Positions 1 to 6,246 are shown, counted from the stretch's first letter. The stretch is DNA of 15,698 nt from an uncultured Eubacteriales bacterium (GCA_934526185.1 CAKTAA010000052.1:1-15698); one strand, 5' to 3'. The notes: generated by a model from the letters alone, not told the origin. Numbers and translations are program-made.

Positions 1-100
1 TTACTGAAAATAAAGCGCTCCATCCCCCAAAACTAATTATGGGAATTGCTGTTACGGTGATCATAAAGATAATCAAAATGGAACGAATAAATTTTTTCAC
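1..100 (-). CDS. N-terminus of an exported protein (partial, runs off the left edge)
   Basis: Read leftward from a GTG at 98-100, preceded by AAAGGAGA with a 7-base gap from AGGAG, which decides the start. Only about 33 residues are present. They begin with Lys-Lys, then a hydrophobic run rich in Ile, Met and Val, then a small-residue Gly/Ser/Ala stretch, which is the shape of a signal peptide or signal anchor. The rest of the gene lies outside the window, so no function can be given. A good promoter lies 54-82 bases upstream of the start. Confidence 0.6.
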   Translation of the reverse strand, partial: MKKFIRSILIIFMITVTAIPIISFGGWSALFSV

Positions 101-153
101 AATAAATCTCCTTTTTGAAAGCTATTTTAATATATGTAGATAATATATTTTTA

Positions 154-182
154 ATTATATACCAAATAGGGTTAAAAAGCAA
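154..182 (-). promoter_or_regulatory. Sigma-A type promoter for the leftward exported-protein gene
   Basis: On the minus strand TTGCTT (177-182) is followed after 17 bases by a perfect TATAAT (154-159). The predicted start near 147 gives a leader of about 47 bases before the GTG at 100. The -35 box and spacing are identical to those of the leftward promoter at 2266-2294. Confidence 0.6.
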
Positions 183-548
183 GATATATCAAACATAATA
201 ACGTTTTTTCCTGCAGCAATCATTATAGCATATAGCTACGGAAAGCAACATGGGTTCGTTGACGAATTACAAATAAATTCAACTTAAGAGCATGAAGGGA
301 ATAAAAATGAGACAAGGAACGCTTTTTTCTGTGTTTGATTCGGCACATACTTTGCTTATCATAGTCTGAATTCTAAATGATATATTCATAAAACATCTTT
401 TGCCACTTTTTACCGTCTGCACGGATAAATCAATTTTATATGGTGTTGTTACAGTACATAAAAAGAAACTTTGAATCGTCACAAAACGATAACTGCGATT
501 AAAGGCAGAAATATCTAACATGTTACATGAAATACAAATTTTCACCTA
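183..548. other. Intergenic, no gene seen
   Basis: AT-rich gap between the leftward exported-protein promoter and the smpB promoter. I see no convincing coding frame with a ribosome site, no strong hairpin and no repeat. An 88-codon minus-strand frame (279-545) lacks a ribosome site and has no recognisable composition. Confidence 0.5.
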
Positions 549-577
549 TTGATTTTTTTTAGTTATTCGTGTATAAT
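549..577 (+). promoter_or_regulatory. Promoter of smpB
   Basis: TTGATT (549-554) and a perfect TATAAT (572-577) are separated by 17 bases. The predicted RNA start near 584 lies 24 bases before the first possible smpB start. It may also read through into ssrA, which begins 10 bases after smpB ends. Confidence 0.65.
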
Positions 578-607
578 AGAAAAGAAAAAGATACCGAATA
601 GAAACAG

Positions 608-1102
608 ATGGGGGTGAAAAAACTGGCAGATAAAAAAAGCGGCGGGCAAAAAACTGCCGTCACAAATAGGAAAGCGTTTCATGATTATTTTATTGAGGAT
701 AAATGGGAGGCAGGCATTCAGCTTTACGGAACGGAAGTTAAATCAGTAAGAGGAGGAAGCGTAAATCTGAAAGATTCATACTGTTACATCGATAAAGGTG
801 AAATTTGGGCAACCGGTATCTATATTAGTCCTTACGAAAAGGGAAATATATACAACCGTGATCCACTCCGAGTTAAAAAGTTGCTTCTGCATAAAAAAGA
901 AATTATGAAGCTCATTGGATTGGTTGGACAGGAGGGATATACCTTGATTCCGCTGCGTTTGTACTTTGCTAAAGCTCTTGTAAAGGTTGAAGTCGGTCTC
1001 TGCAAAGGAAAAAAGCTGTATGATAAACGCGATGCCGACGCTCAGCGTCAAGCGGAACGGGATATGGAACGTTTTCGTAAAGGGCAAAGCTACCATGAAT
1101 AA
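608..1102 (+). CDS. smpB: SsrA-binding protein SmpB
   Basis: Small RNA-binding protein that holds tmRNA and brings it to ribosomes stalled on broken mRNA. The product, up to 164 residues, is of normal family length and carries the family signatures: the early NRKAFHDYFIEDKWEAGI stretch, GTEVKSVRGGSVNLKDSY, and near the C-terminus GKKLYDKRDADAQRQAERD, the basic tail that enters the decoding centre. The start is uncertain. ATG 608 has no clear ribosome site, whereas the GGGGGTG at 610-616 sits 6 bases before an in-frame CTG at 623 (product MADKKSGG...). In-frame GTG 614 is a third option. It is directly followed by its partner RNA gene ssrA, a common arrangement in Firmicutes. Confidence 0.95.
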   Translation: MGVKKLADKKSGGQKTAVTNRKAFHDYFIEDKWEAGIQLYGTEVKSVRGGSVNLKDSYCYIDKGEIWATGIYISPYEKGNIYNRDPLRVKKLLLHKKEIMKLIGLVGQEGYTLIPLRLYFAKALVKVEVGLCKGKKLYDKRDADAQRQAERDMERFRKGQSYHE

Positions 1103-1112
1103 AATTAAAAAT

Positions 1113-1481
1113 GGGGGCGTAATGGTTTCGACAGGGATTTTGAGGCAATGTAAGCGGGTAGAGTTCGGGAAGCTCTTTAAAAACCCGATCAAAAATTAAA
1201 CGCTAACAATAATAAATTAGCTCAGGCTGCCTAACGGCAGTTGATGCAGCCTATGTGCTGCCCGTTCCGCCTTTGAGTATCACGGCTTAGACTGGAGCGT
1301 CATTTAGTGATGAACGTGCACCTCCTTTTTGCTTTTGAAGAGGTCATGAACAAAAAAGCTACTGTTGTTAATCGTTTGTCCGCTGACGGTATTCAATGGG
1401 AATTGTGATAACGGACTGCACCCGGAGAAAACATTGCTTATGGATTTCTGGACAGGGGTTCGACTCCCCTCGCCTCCACCA
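1113..1481 (+). ncRNA. ssrA: Transfer-messenger RNA (tmRNA)
   Basis: Rescues stalled ribosomes, acting first as alanyl-tRNA and then as mRNA for a degradation tag. The 5' end GGGGGCG (1113-1119) pairs with CGCCTCC (1471-1477) as a 7-bp acceptor stem with one G-U, followed by A and an encoded CCA. The 5' end continues with the family-typical TAATGGTTTCGACAGGG. Just before the acceptor strand is a T arm, AGGGG-TTCGACT-CCCCT. The length of 369 bases is normal. A resume frame starts at GCT 1202. Tyrosine recombinases often use the 3' end of ssrA as an integration target, and a recombinase gene lies 1 kb downstream, but I found no second copy of this 3' end in the window. Confidence 0.97.
1202..1234 (+). 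other. tmRNA tag reading frame (ANNNKLAQAA)
   Basis: GCT at 1202 opens a frame of ten codons closed by TAA (1232-1234), giving ANNNKLAQAA after the alanine carried by the tmRNA. As in other tmRNAs, the stop codon lies in the loop of a hairpin (CTGCC-TAAC-GGCAG). Most bacterial tags end in ALAA, the part read by ClpXP; here the third residue from the end is Gln rather than Leu. Confidence 0.8.
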
Positions 1482-1487
1482 AATAAA

Positions 1488-1537
1488 GTCGATAGTTTTG
1501 ATACAAGAGTATTTGAAACTATCGACCTTTTTCTTTT
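1488..1537 (+). terminator. Rho-independent terminator of ssrA
   Basis: An 11-bp perfect stem, GTCGATAGTTT (1488-1498) with AAACTATCGAC (1516-1526), is followed by a T-rich run CTTTTTCTTTT. It begins 7 bases after the tmRNA CCA end. Confidence 0.85.
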
Positions 1538-1685
1538 AGATAAATCCCCGCGGCACAAGGGTCTTTGGCTATACTTACTCTTTGATTTAGTTTCGTGGTG
1601 GGGTAGTTGCTTCATTTTTAAGCGATCTCTAAAAAATCATCTAATATCAACATCTATCATGAAACTATTGTAAAAAGTTTCTGTG

Positions 1686-2050
1686 TCAAATTTCTTTCTG
1701 CTCGCGATCAATTTCAGCATATTCCTCCGCAGTACTGGGCCGTCAGGTGGAGTCGTTATAATGTCTGCAATACATAGCTTTGCCGTCTCTCACCCAATGG
1801 CAATAATGAAACTTTACCACATCATCCTCAAATTCATATACGAATTCACCAGTTCTAGAACTCCCCGGCTTGATGGCATCTGATAGCGAGTAGCAGAGAT
1901 CAGATGCAGCTTCAAGGACTGCTTGTGCTTTCTGCAATCTGTTTATTTTATATTCCAGGCAGATAGTTGCATTGGGATATCAAGTAGGGCACCACAGCCT
2001 TTGCAACGCCTTTCAAATTTATGAAGATGATGTCGTTGTTGAAGCAACAT
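1686..2050 (-). pseudogene. Decayed small gene of unknown function with a CxxC motif
   Basis: Leftward from ATG 2050, one frame reads KFERRCKGCGALL, then breaks near 1975-1985. The next frame continues with YPNATICLEYKINRLQKAQ and a long well-composed stretch to a TGA at 1743-1745. Past that stop the same frame goes on with RPSTAEEYAEIDREQKEI to a second TGA at 1686-1688. The composition stays protein-like on both sides of each lesion, so this looks like one gene of about 120 codons with one frameshift and one nonsense change. CKGCG suggests half of a zinc-binding site. I do not recognise the family. The true N-terminus is uncertain, and no clear ribosome site precedes ATG 2050. Confidence 0.6.
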
Positions 2051-2165
2051 TTGCTACATGATTTTTACGAGTGAAATTTTACGTACAATTTTGTTTATTA
2101 TGCTTCAGTCAGCAAATGGTGTTGTTTTCATAAAAGAGAACTTGGTATATAATTTTTTCTTTAGT
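2051..2165. other. Short AT-rich gap, nothing recognised
   Basis: Lies between the decayed gene and the leftward terminator. No coding frame with a ribosome site and no strong structure are visible. Confidence 0.4.
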
Positions 2166-2201
2166 AAAAAACGCAGGCATTTCTTACGAAATACCTGCGT
2201 T
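2166..2201 (-). terminator. Terminator facing the leftward promoter
   Basis: A 13-bp stem, 2171-2183 with 2188-2200, with a 4-base loop. In RNA made leftward, the one irregular pair is a U-G wobble and the stem is followed by six U residues. In RNA made rightward, the same position is a C/A mismatch and the U run is interrupted. The structure therefore suits leftward transcripts, and the only promoter seen for these is at 2266-2294, about 90 bases away. Confidence 0.75.
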
Positions 2202-2211
2202 TATTTTAATT

Positions 2212-2228
2212 TATCGCAGAGTTGTCTA
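2212..2228 (+). repeat. Left copy of a 17-bp inverted repeat flanking the recombinase gene
   Basis: TATCGCAGAGTTGTCTA here is the exact reverse complement of 3662-3678. No other copy was seen in the window. It lies between the leftward promoter and the leftward terminator. On the minus strand it also forms part of a small hairpin with arms GCAGA and TCTGC. Confidence 0.9.
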
Positions 2229-2265
2229 ATCTGCACACACTTAATCAAGTATAAGATTATATTTT

Positions 2266-2294
2266 ATTATAACATGATATGACGAAAAAAGCAA
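2266..2294 (-). promoter_or_regulatory. Strong leftward promoter inside the inverted-repeat segment
   Basis: On the minus strand TTGCTT (2289-2294), 17 bases, then TATAAT (2266-2271) with an extended -10 TG at one base upstream (TGTTATAAT). The predicted start is near 2259. Leftward RNA would cross the left repeat and stop at the terminator 2171-2200, so in the present orientation it drives only a transcript of about 95 bases. Inversion between the repeats would move the -10 box to about 3619-3624, pointing right toward the operon at 4037. Confidence 0.65.
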
Positions 2295-2374
2295 TAAGAT
2301 TTAAGAAAAATTTTGACTATTTACAAATAATTTTGAGTAAATAGCTGCCTCAATGCATGTTCGACATCGTATGT

Positions 2375-2392
2375 CCGTCAAATAAGCCGTCA
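2375..2392 (+). repeat. Paired CGTCA motif upstream of the recombinase
   Basis: CCGTCAAATAAGCCGTCA contains two CCGTCA words 12 bases apart. A close relative, CCGTCAAAATAAATCGTCA, lies at 3591-3609 just after the recombinase stop. Their position on both sides of the gene suggests recombinase arm or regulator sites; this is inference. Also in this leader is a 6-bp hairpin CAGGCA/TGCCTG at 2415-2433. Confidence 0.45.
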
Positions 2393-2471
2393 TTTCCGGC
2401 TGGTAAAATGATAACAGGCACTGTCGCTGCCTGAAAATGCGGCATAATAAACGATAAGGAGATTATTGTGT

Positions 2472-3578
2472 ATGTCAAAACGAGGCGAAAACATTTACAA
2501 ACGCAAGGATAACCGTTGGGAAGGACGTTATATTCTCGGCTATGATTATAAGGGAAAAGCGAAGTTCGGATATGTTTATGCCAAAACCTACCGCGAGGTT
2601 AGAGATAAGCTGACCGCCTCCAAGCAGTTGTTAGCAGTGAAAACGGTATCAAACCGCAAGAATTTCAGCATTTACAGTGACGAATGGTTAACATTGTCCC
2701 GAACACGAGTGAAACAATCTACCTATGTTAAATACTACAACATTGTTACACATCATCTGATACCATCACTCGGATGTTGTTTACCTCAGAATCTGAATAC
2801 GGTCATGATTGAACAATTCAGTCATGCTCTTCTGTTTGGCGGCCTTGCTCCGAAAACCGTTCGTGACATTTTGACGGTTCTGAAGTCTGTGCTGAAATAT
2901 TGCCGGCGGCAGATCGGCTCGGGGTTCCCCGATATCGAAGTAATTTATCCGAAAGAGCCGAAAAAGGAGATGCGCGTTCTGACTCTTGAGGAACAATCAA
3001 AATTTGTTCAGTACCTTCACCGCGATATGGATAAGTTCAAATTTGGAATACTCCTTGCGCTGCTTACTGGGATGCGGATCGGTGAGATATGCGCTCTGCG
3101 CTGGAAAGATGTTTCATTGGAGGAGAAAACAATCCATGTTAGTTCCACCATGCAGAGGCTTCAGACATTGGATCAGCTCTCGGAAGCAAAAACGAAAGTG
3201 ACCGTCGGGGATGCTAAAAGTCAAACCTCAAACCGTATAATTCCGTTAACAGAGTATGCGGTATCGCTTTGTAAAAGAATGAAAGTCGGAAACGAAAGAG
3301 CCTATATTCTAACCGGCGATCCAATTCAATATATCGAACCGCGCACTTTGCAATATCATCTTTCAAAATACACCGAGGCTTGTAATCTGAAGGATGTTCA
3401 TTTTCATGTATTTCGTCACACTTTTGCCACCCGCTGCGTTGAGGTCGGATTTGAAATCAAATCTCTGAGTGAAATATTAGGGCATTCCAGTGCAAAGGTA
3501 ACGCTCGAACGCTATGTTCATTCATCACTGGAATTAAAACGTGCGAACATGGACAAGCTCGCTGCAGTCGGTTTGTAA
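2472..3578 (+). CDS. Tyrosine recombinase / integrase
   Basis: Site-specific DNA recombinase that cuts and rejoins DNA through a tyrosine-DNA link. ATG 2472 follows AAGGAG (2456-2461) with a 10-base gap; an in-frame TTG at 2466 is too close to it. The product has 368 residues, normal for phage and transposon integrases. The order is: an N-terminal arm-binding type domain (about 1-55, with KRGENIYKRKDNRWEGRY), a helical core-binding domain (about 60-155), and the catalytic domain with all key residues, Arg202 (TGMRIGE), Lys249 region, His312-x-x-Arg315 (HVFRHTFATR), His338 (LGHSS) and Tyr348 (LERYVHSS). It looks intact. It is the only gene between the two 17-bp inverted repeats. Inverted rather than direct repeats point to DNA inversion as its job, although integration and excision of an island is the commoner role of this family. 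Confidence 0.93.
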   Translation: MSKRGENIYKRKDNRWEGRYILGYDYKGKAKFGYVYAKTYREVRDKLTASKQLLAVKTVSNRKNFSIYSDEWLTLSRTRVKQSTYVKYYNIVTHHLIPSLGCCLPQNLNTVMIEQFSHALLFGGLAPKTVRDILTVLKSVLKYCRRQIGSGFPDIEVIYPKEPKKEMRVLTLEEQSKFVQYLHRDMDKFKFGILLALLTGMRIGEICALRWKDVSLEEKTIHVSSTMQRLQTLDQLSEAKTKVTVGDAKSQTSNRIIPLTEYAVSLCKRMKVGNERAYILTGDPIQYIEPRTLQYHLSKYTEACNLKDVHFHVFRHTFATRCVEVGFEIKSLSEILGHSSAKVTLERYVHSSLELKRANMDKLAAVGL

Positions 3579-3579
3579 T

Positions 3580-3609
3580 TTTATTTTGAGCCGTCAAAAT
3601 AAATCGTCA
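3580..3609 (+). repeat. Dyad and paired CGTCA motif just after the recombinase stop
   Basis: A 10-bp perfect AT-rich stem (3580-3589 with 3594-3603, loop GCCG) begins 2 bases after the stop codon. It has no T run, so it is a poor terminator by itself. It overlaps CCGTCAAAATAAATCGTCA (3591-3609), the partner of the motif at 2375-2392. Confidence 0.5.
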
Positions 3610-3661
3610 GAGACTGCGTTTTTACCTGTATATAGGCATTTGTCGGATGAATTTATTTCAG

Positions 3662-3678
3662 TAGACAACTCTGCGATA
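3662..3678 (-). repeat. Right copy of the 17-bp inverted repeat
   Basis: TAGACAACTCTGCGATA, the exact reverse complement of 2212-2228; the copies enclose 1,467 bases including both repeats. Both outer flanks contain an ACGCA(A)GG word a short distance away, which may extend the recognition site imperfectly. Confidence 0.9.
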
Positions 3679-3748
3679 CAAAAACGCAAGGAACGAGATG
3701 TCTGTATGATATTAAAAAACACATCTGCGAACATTGTACAAGCAGCTT

Positions 3749-3847
3749 ATGGAACAAGAGAACCTACACGGATGGAAGCAAAGCGGCCTTGCAGCAGCGG
3801 TCGGTTCATCACACGGACGAATATCAGAAATAAAACCGGACGAGTAA
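3749..3847 (+). pseudogene. Possible helix-turn-helix remnant, 32 codons
   Basis: An ATG-started frame whose second half reads QSGLAAAVGSSHGRISEIK, resembling helices 2-3 of an XRE/Cro-type DNA-binding domain. There is no ribosome site, and the frame stops straight after the motif, so the rest of such a domain is missing. It is probably debris of a regulator gene, or chance resemblance. Confidence 0.25.
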
Positions 3848-3977
3848 AATTTTTATGGACTTTGATCCACCCACTGCTTGAGTTTTTAAGAAAACAAAAG
3901 ATGCGAATTTCATCTTTCTTAGAAACTATCGTTACCGACAAATTTGATCGTTTCATTTCCGAAGTCATCAGCAATAG

Positions 3978-4005
3978 TTTGTCCGAGATGAAGAAGAATT
4001 ATAAC
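3978..4005 (+). promoter_or_regulatory. Weak promoter candidate for the TasA-type operon
   Basis: TTTGTC (3978-3983), 16 bases, TATAAC (4000-4005). The match to consensus is modest. If real, it would give the operon some expression independent of the recombinase segment, with a start about 25 bases before the first coding base. Confidence 0.3.
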
Positions 4006-4036
4006 AGAAACAATAATTTATCAGGAGGTAAAACCA

Positions 4037-4903
4037 GTGGACGAACAGCAAAGGAAAAGAAATACAAAAGTAATTATTATCATATTGGCTGTTTTACTGG
4101 GAATGAGTATTACTGCACTTACCGGAACGCTTTTATACAATCACTTTACCGGAAAGCAGCCAGTCTCTGTGGCTGTACCGAAAAATATTATTACGCCGGA
4201 AACGGCTGAACCCAAACCAAGCTCTGTGGCTTCTGATACCGACAGCACCGATTTCGAAGTGATTGGAAGAAGCTTGTCGGAAAACGAAACAGACAGTGGT
4301 ACACAAAGCAGCAAAACATCAGATGATTCAACAGATGCAGCTAATACCAGCAGCACAGATACAGACAAAACCGCAACGGCGCTGTTCCTGTATGACCGTA
4401 ATCCCGGAGACAACACTTCTTTTGAGGTGAATAATATGTTTCCCGGCGATAAGGAAACAAAATATTACTGCGTAAAGGTATCGTACAAGGGCACCGTAAT
4501 GGTTCGCTTCCATACCGATATTCGTCCCGGATATGAAAAGCTGGCGGAAGTGCTGAAATGTCGGATTGTCCTGCTCTCTACCGGCGAAACCATTTATGAG
4601 GGCCTTCTGCGGGATATGCCGAAGTCCGTAAACCACACGCTGAAAACCGACAAGAAAACAGTCAGCGAGCTGTATTATGAAATCACCGCCTATCTTGACA
4701 CTTCTGTTGGAAACGAATACATGGAAAAAGATTTGGCTGCCGATTTCAAATGGTGGGTTGAGGAAACTGGTAATTTGGATTCGCCTCAGACCGATGATAA
4801 TTCCAAACTTGCTCTATGGTTGTGTCTGGCGTCGGGAATGCTGTTTATACTGATCCTTTTATCAAAGAAACACCGCAAGGAGGATAAGCAGTATGAGCGA
4901 TAA
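4037..4903 (+). CDS. Membrane-anchored TasA-like surface protein
   Basis: First gene of the operon. The GTG start has AGGAGG (4023-4028) 8 bases before it. The 288-residue product has a short basic N-terminus, a membrane segment (about 12-35), a Ser/Thr/Asp-rich linker (about 60-112), a folded extracellular domain (about 115-245) and a second membrane segment (about 257-276) ending in a basic KKHRKEDK tail. The folded domain (FPGDKETKYYCVKVSYKGTV, and ADFKWWVEE near its end) resembles the TasA/camelysin-type beta-sandwich proteins found beside SipW peptidases, but no catalytic motif is visible. With both ends in the membrane it could be an anchor or assembly base for secreted partners; that is inference. 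It overlaps the next gene by 11 bases, so translation is probably coupled. Confidence 0.7.
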   Translation: MDEQQRKRNTKVIIIILAVLLGMSITALTGTLLYNHFTGKQPVSVAVPKNIITPETAEPKPSSVASDTDSTDFEVIGRSLSENETDSGTQSSKTSDDSTDAANTSSTDTDKTATALFLYDRNPGDNTSFEVNNMFPGDKETKYYCVKVSYKGTVMVRFHTDIRPGYEKLAEVLKCRIVLLSTGETIYEGLLRDMPKSVNHTLKTDKKTVSELYYEITAYLDTSVGNEYMEKDLAADFKWWVEETGNLDSPQTDDNSKLALWLCLASGMLFILILLSKKHRKEDKQYER

Positions 4904-5441
4904 TACAAGAACAAAGAAAAAGCTGACTTTCAGTATCGTAGCGATCGTTATTCTCACCGGCTGCCTTGCCATCACAACTATTGCGCTTGTGGTTGCAACG
5001 ATTTCAGTTGATAAGAACCTGTTTCTCACAGGAAAAGTTGAAATCAATTTGAATGACGGTAAACCGGTTATTGAGGAACATGATTTTTTATTTGAACCGG
5101 GTATGACAGTTGAAAAAGATTTTTTCATCGAAAACAACAGTACATGGGATGTATATTACAAGCTGTATTTCGATCATATTGAGGGTGGACTTGCCGATGT
5201 GCTGGAAGTACAGATAAAAGACAGCGATAGGGTTCTGTTTTCCGGAACTGCCGCCGGGCTGGCGAAAACGAATGTGCAGGCTGCCGATGATATTTTGGGG
5301 ATCCACGAACGTCGGGATTTGCAGATTGTTTTTCACTTCCCTGAGCATGCAGGAAACGCGGCGCAAAATCTTGACCTTTCTTTTGATTTTTGTGCAGACG
5401 CGGTACAGACAAAAAACAATCCCCATCGACTGTTCGATTGA
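4893..5441 (+). CDS. TasA/camelysin-like exported protein, small subunit
   Basis: 182 residues. ATG 4893 follows AAGGAGG (4877-4883) by 9 bases, inside the end of the preceding gene. The N-terminus is basic, then one hydrophobic segment (about 12-36), then FLTGKVEINLNDGKPVI and FEPGMTVEKDFFIENNSTWDVYYKLYF, the pattern of TasA/camelysin domains (a short strand after the signal, then a conserved PG turn and an aromatic strand). It lacks the AWFTD signal motif seen in the two later genes, so it may stay membrane-anchored rather than be cut by the SipW-like peptidase. A minor or initiating fibre subunit is plausible but not shown. A 12-base gap leads to the peptidase gene. Confidence 0.65.
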   Translation: MSDNTRTKKKLTFSIVAIVILTGCLAITTIALVVATISVDKNLFLTGKVEINLNDGKPVIEEHDFLFEPGMTVEKDFFIENNSTWDVYYKLYFDHIEGGLADVLEVQIKDSDRVLFSGTAAGLAKTNVQAADDILGIHERRDLQIVFHFPEHAGNAAQNLDLSFDFCADAVQTKNNPHRLFD

Positions 5442-5453
5442 GGAAATTAGATT

Positions 5454-6230
5454 ATGAAAAAAACATGGAGCATAATCAGAAATATACTCACAGGTGTATT
5501 GGTTTTAGTCGCCGTGTCGATGATGATTTTTACCGTCGTATCGGTCAGCACATTTGATCGAGCCGACCGAAGCTTGTTCGGCTACACAGCTTTTATTGTT
5601 TTGTCCGATTCTATGAGCAAAACTGATTTTGAAGCAGGCGATCTGGCCTTGGTGAAAGAAGTTGATCCCGCCACTCTGAAGGAGGGTGATATTATCGCTT
5701 ATCAGTCTACCAATACCGAAAACTACGGGGAGACAGTCACCCATAAAATACGAAAGCTGACAACCGATGCGGAAGGTAATCCGGGCTTCATTACATACGG
5801 TACAACCACCGACACTGATGATGAAAATGTTGTCACCTATGCCTTTGTGCTTGGCAAGTATCAAACGCATATTCCGAATGTGGGGACCTTCTTTCAATTT
5901 CTTAAAACCGCGCCGGGGTATATCATCTGTATTTTTCTTCCGTTTTTGCTTTTGGTTTTGATTCAAGGCTTTAACAGCTTAAAGCTGTTCCGACGTTATA
6001 AGGCGGAGCAGATGGCTGAAATAAAAGCAGAGCAGATCAAACAGCAGGCGGAAATGGAAGCAGAACGGGAACGACTCAAGGCCGAACGAGTCGAATCTCA
6101 AAAAATGATGGAAGAATTGCTCAAACTAAAAGAACAGTTCGGCAATGACGATGGTAGAATCGGCAGTTTTGCTGGTTCACATACGCTTGACGGAAGCAGG
6201 GATTCTTCCGTTGATGCAAATAATAATTAA
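5454..6230 (+). CDS. sipW: SipW-type signal peptidase I with C-terminal coiled coil
   Basis: Membrane serine protease that removes signal peptides, in this family from TasA-like proteins. The start ATG follows GAGG by 10 bases. In 258 residues: membrane segment 1 (about 8-32); catalytic Ser53 in VLSDSMSKT; His97 in ETVTHKIRK, where bacterial LepB enzymes have Lys, so this is the Ser-His (ER/SipW) type; a second membrane segment (about 153-172); then a strongly charged Glu/Lys/Gln-rich helix (about 182-230) likely to form a coiled coil; and a polar tail. Typical SipW proteins are shorter and lack such a tail, which by topology would be cytoplasmic. Its neighbours supply the likely substrates: the two downstream proteins carry the matching signal motif. 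Confidence 0.88.
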   Translation: MKKTWSIIRNILTGVLVLVAVSMMIFTVVSVSTFDRADRSLFGYTAFIVLSDSMSKTDFEAGDLALVKEVDPATLKEGDIIAYQSTNTENYGETVTHKIRKLTTDAEGNPGFITYGTTTDTDDENVVTYAFVLGKYQTHIPNVGTFFQFLKTAPGYIICIFLPFLLLVLIQGFNSLKLFRRYKAEQMAEIKAEQIKQQAEMEAERERLKAERVESQKMMEELLKLKEQFGNDDGRIGSFAGSHTLDGSRDSSVDANNN

Positions 6231-6246
6231 AGGGAGGAATTTGAAA

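Larger units (their letters stand above)
3679..4022 (+). other. Leader region upstream of the surface-protein operon
   Basis: Non-coding apart from a possible 32-codon remnant (3749-3847). It has a short hairpin AAGATG/CATCTT near 3899-3918 and a weak promoter candidate at 3978-4005. If the upstream segment inverts, RNA from the relocated promoter would cross this whole stretch, giving a leader of about 400 bases. Confidence 0.4.

Noticed and set aside
776..1192. Minus-strand 138-codon frame over smpB and the ssrA start
   Set aside because: Opposite to two certain genes, with no ribosome site; an antisense shadow.
1459..1481. Direct repeat of the ssrA 3' end as proof of an integrated island
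   Set aside because: I searched the window by eye for a second copy of the T-arm/acceptor sequence and found none.
1304..1673. Reading frames of about 100 codons over the 3' half of ssrA on both strands
   Set aside because: They overlap the structured tmRNA and its terminator and do not resemble a protein.
3541..4209. A 222-codon rightward frame across the gap after the recombinase
   Set aside because: It starts inside the recombinase gene, crosses the right repeat, overlaps the well-supported GTG-started gene at 4037 in another frame, has no ribosome site and no protein-like composition.
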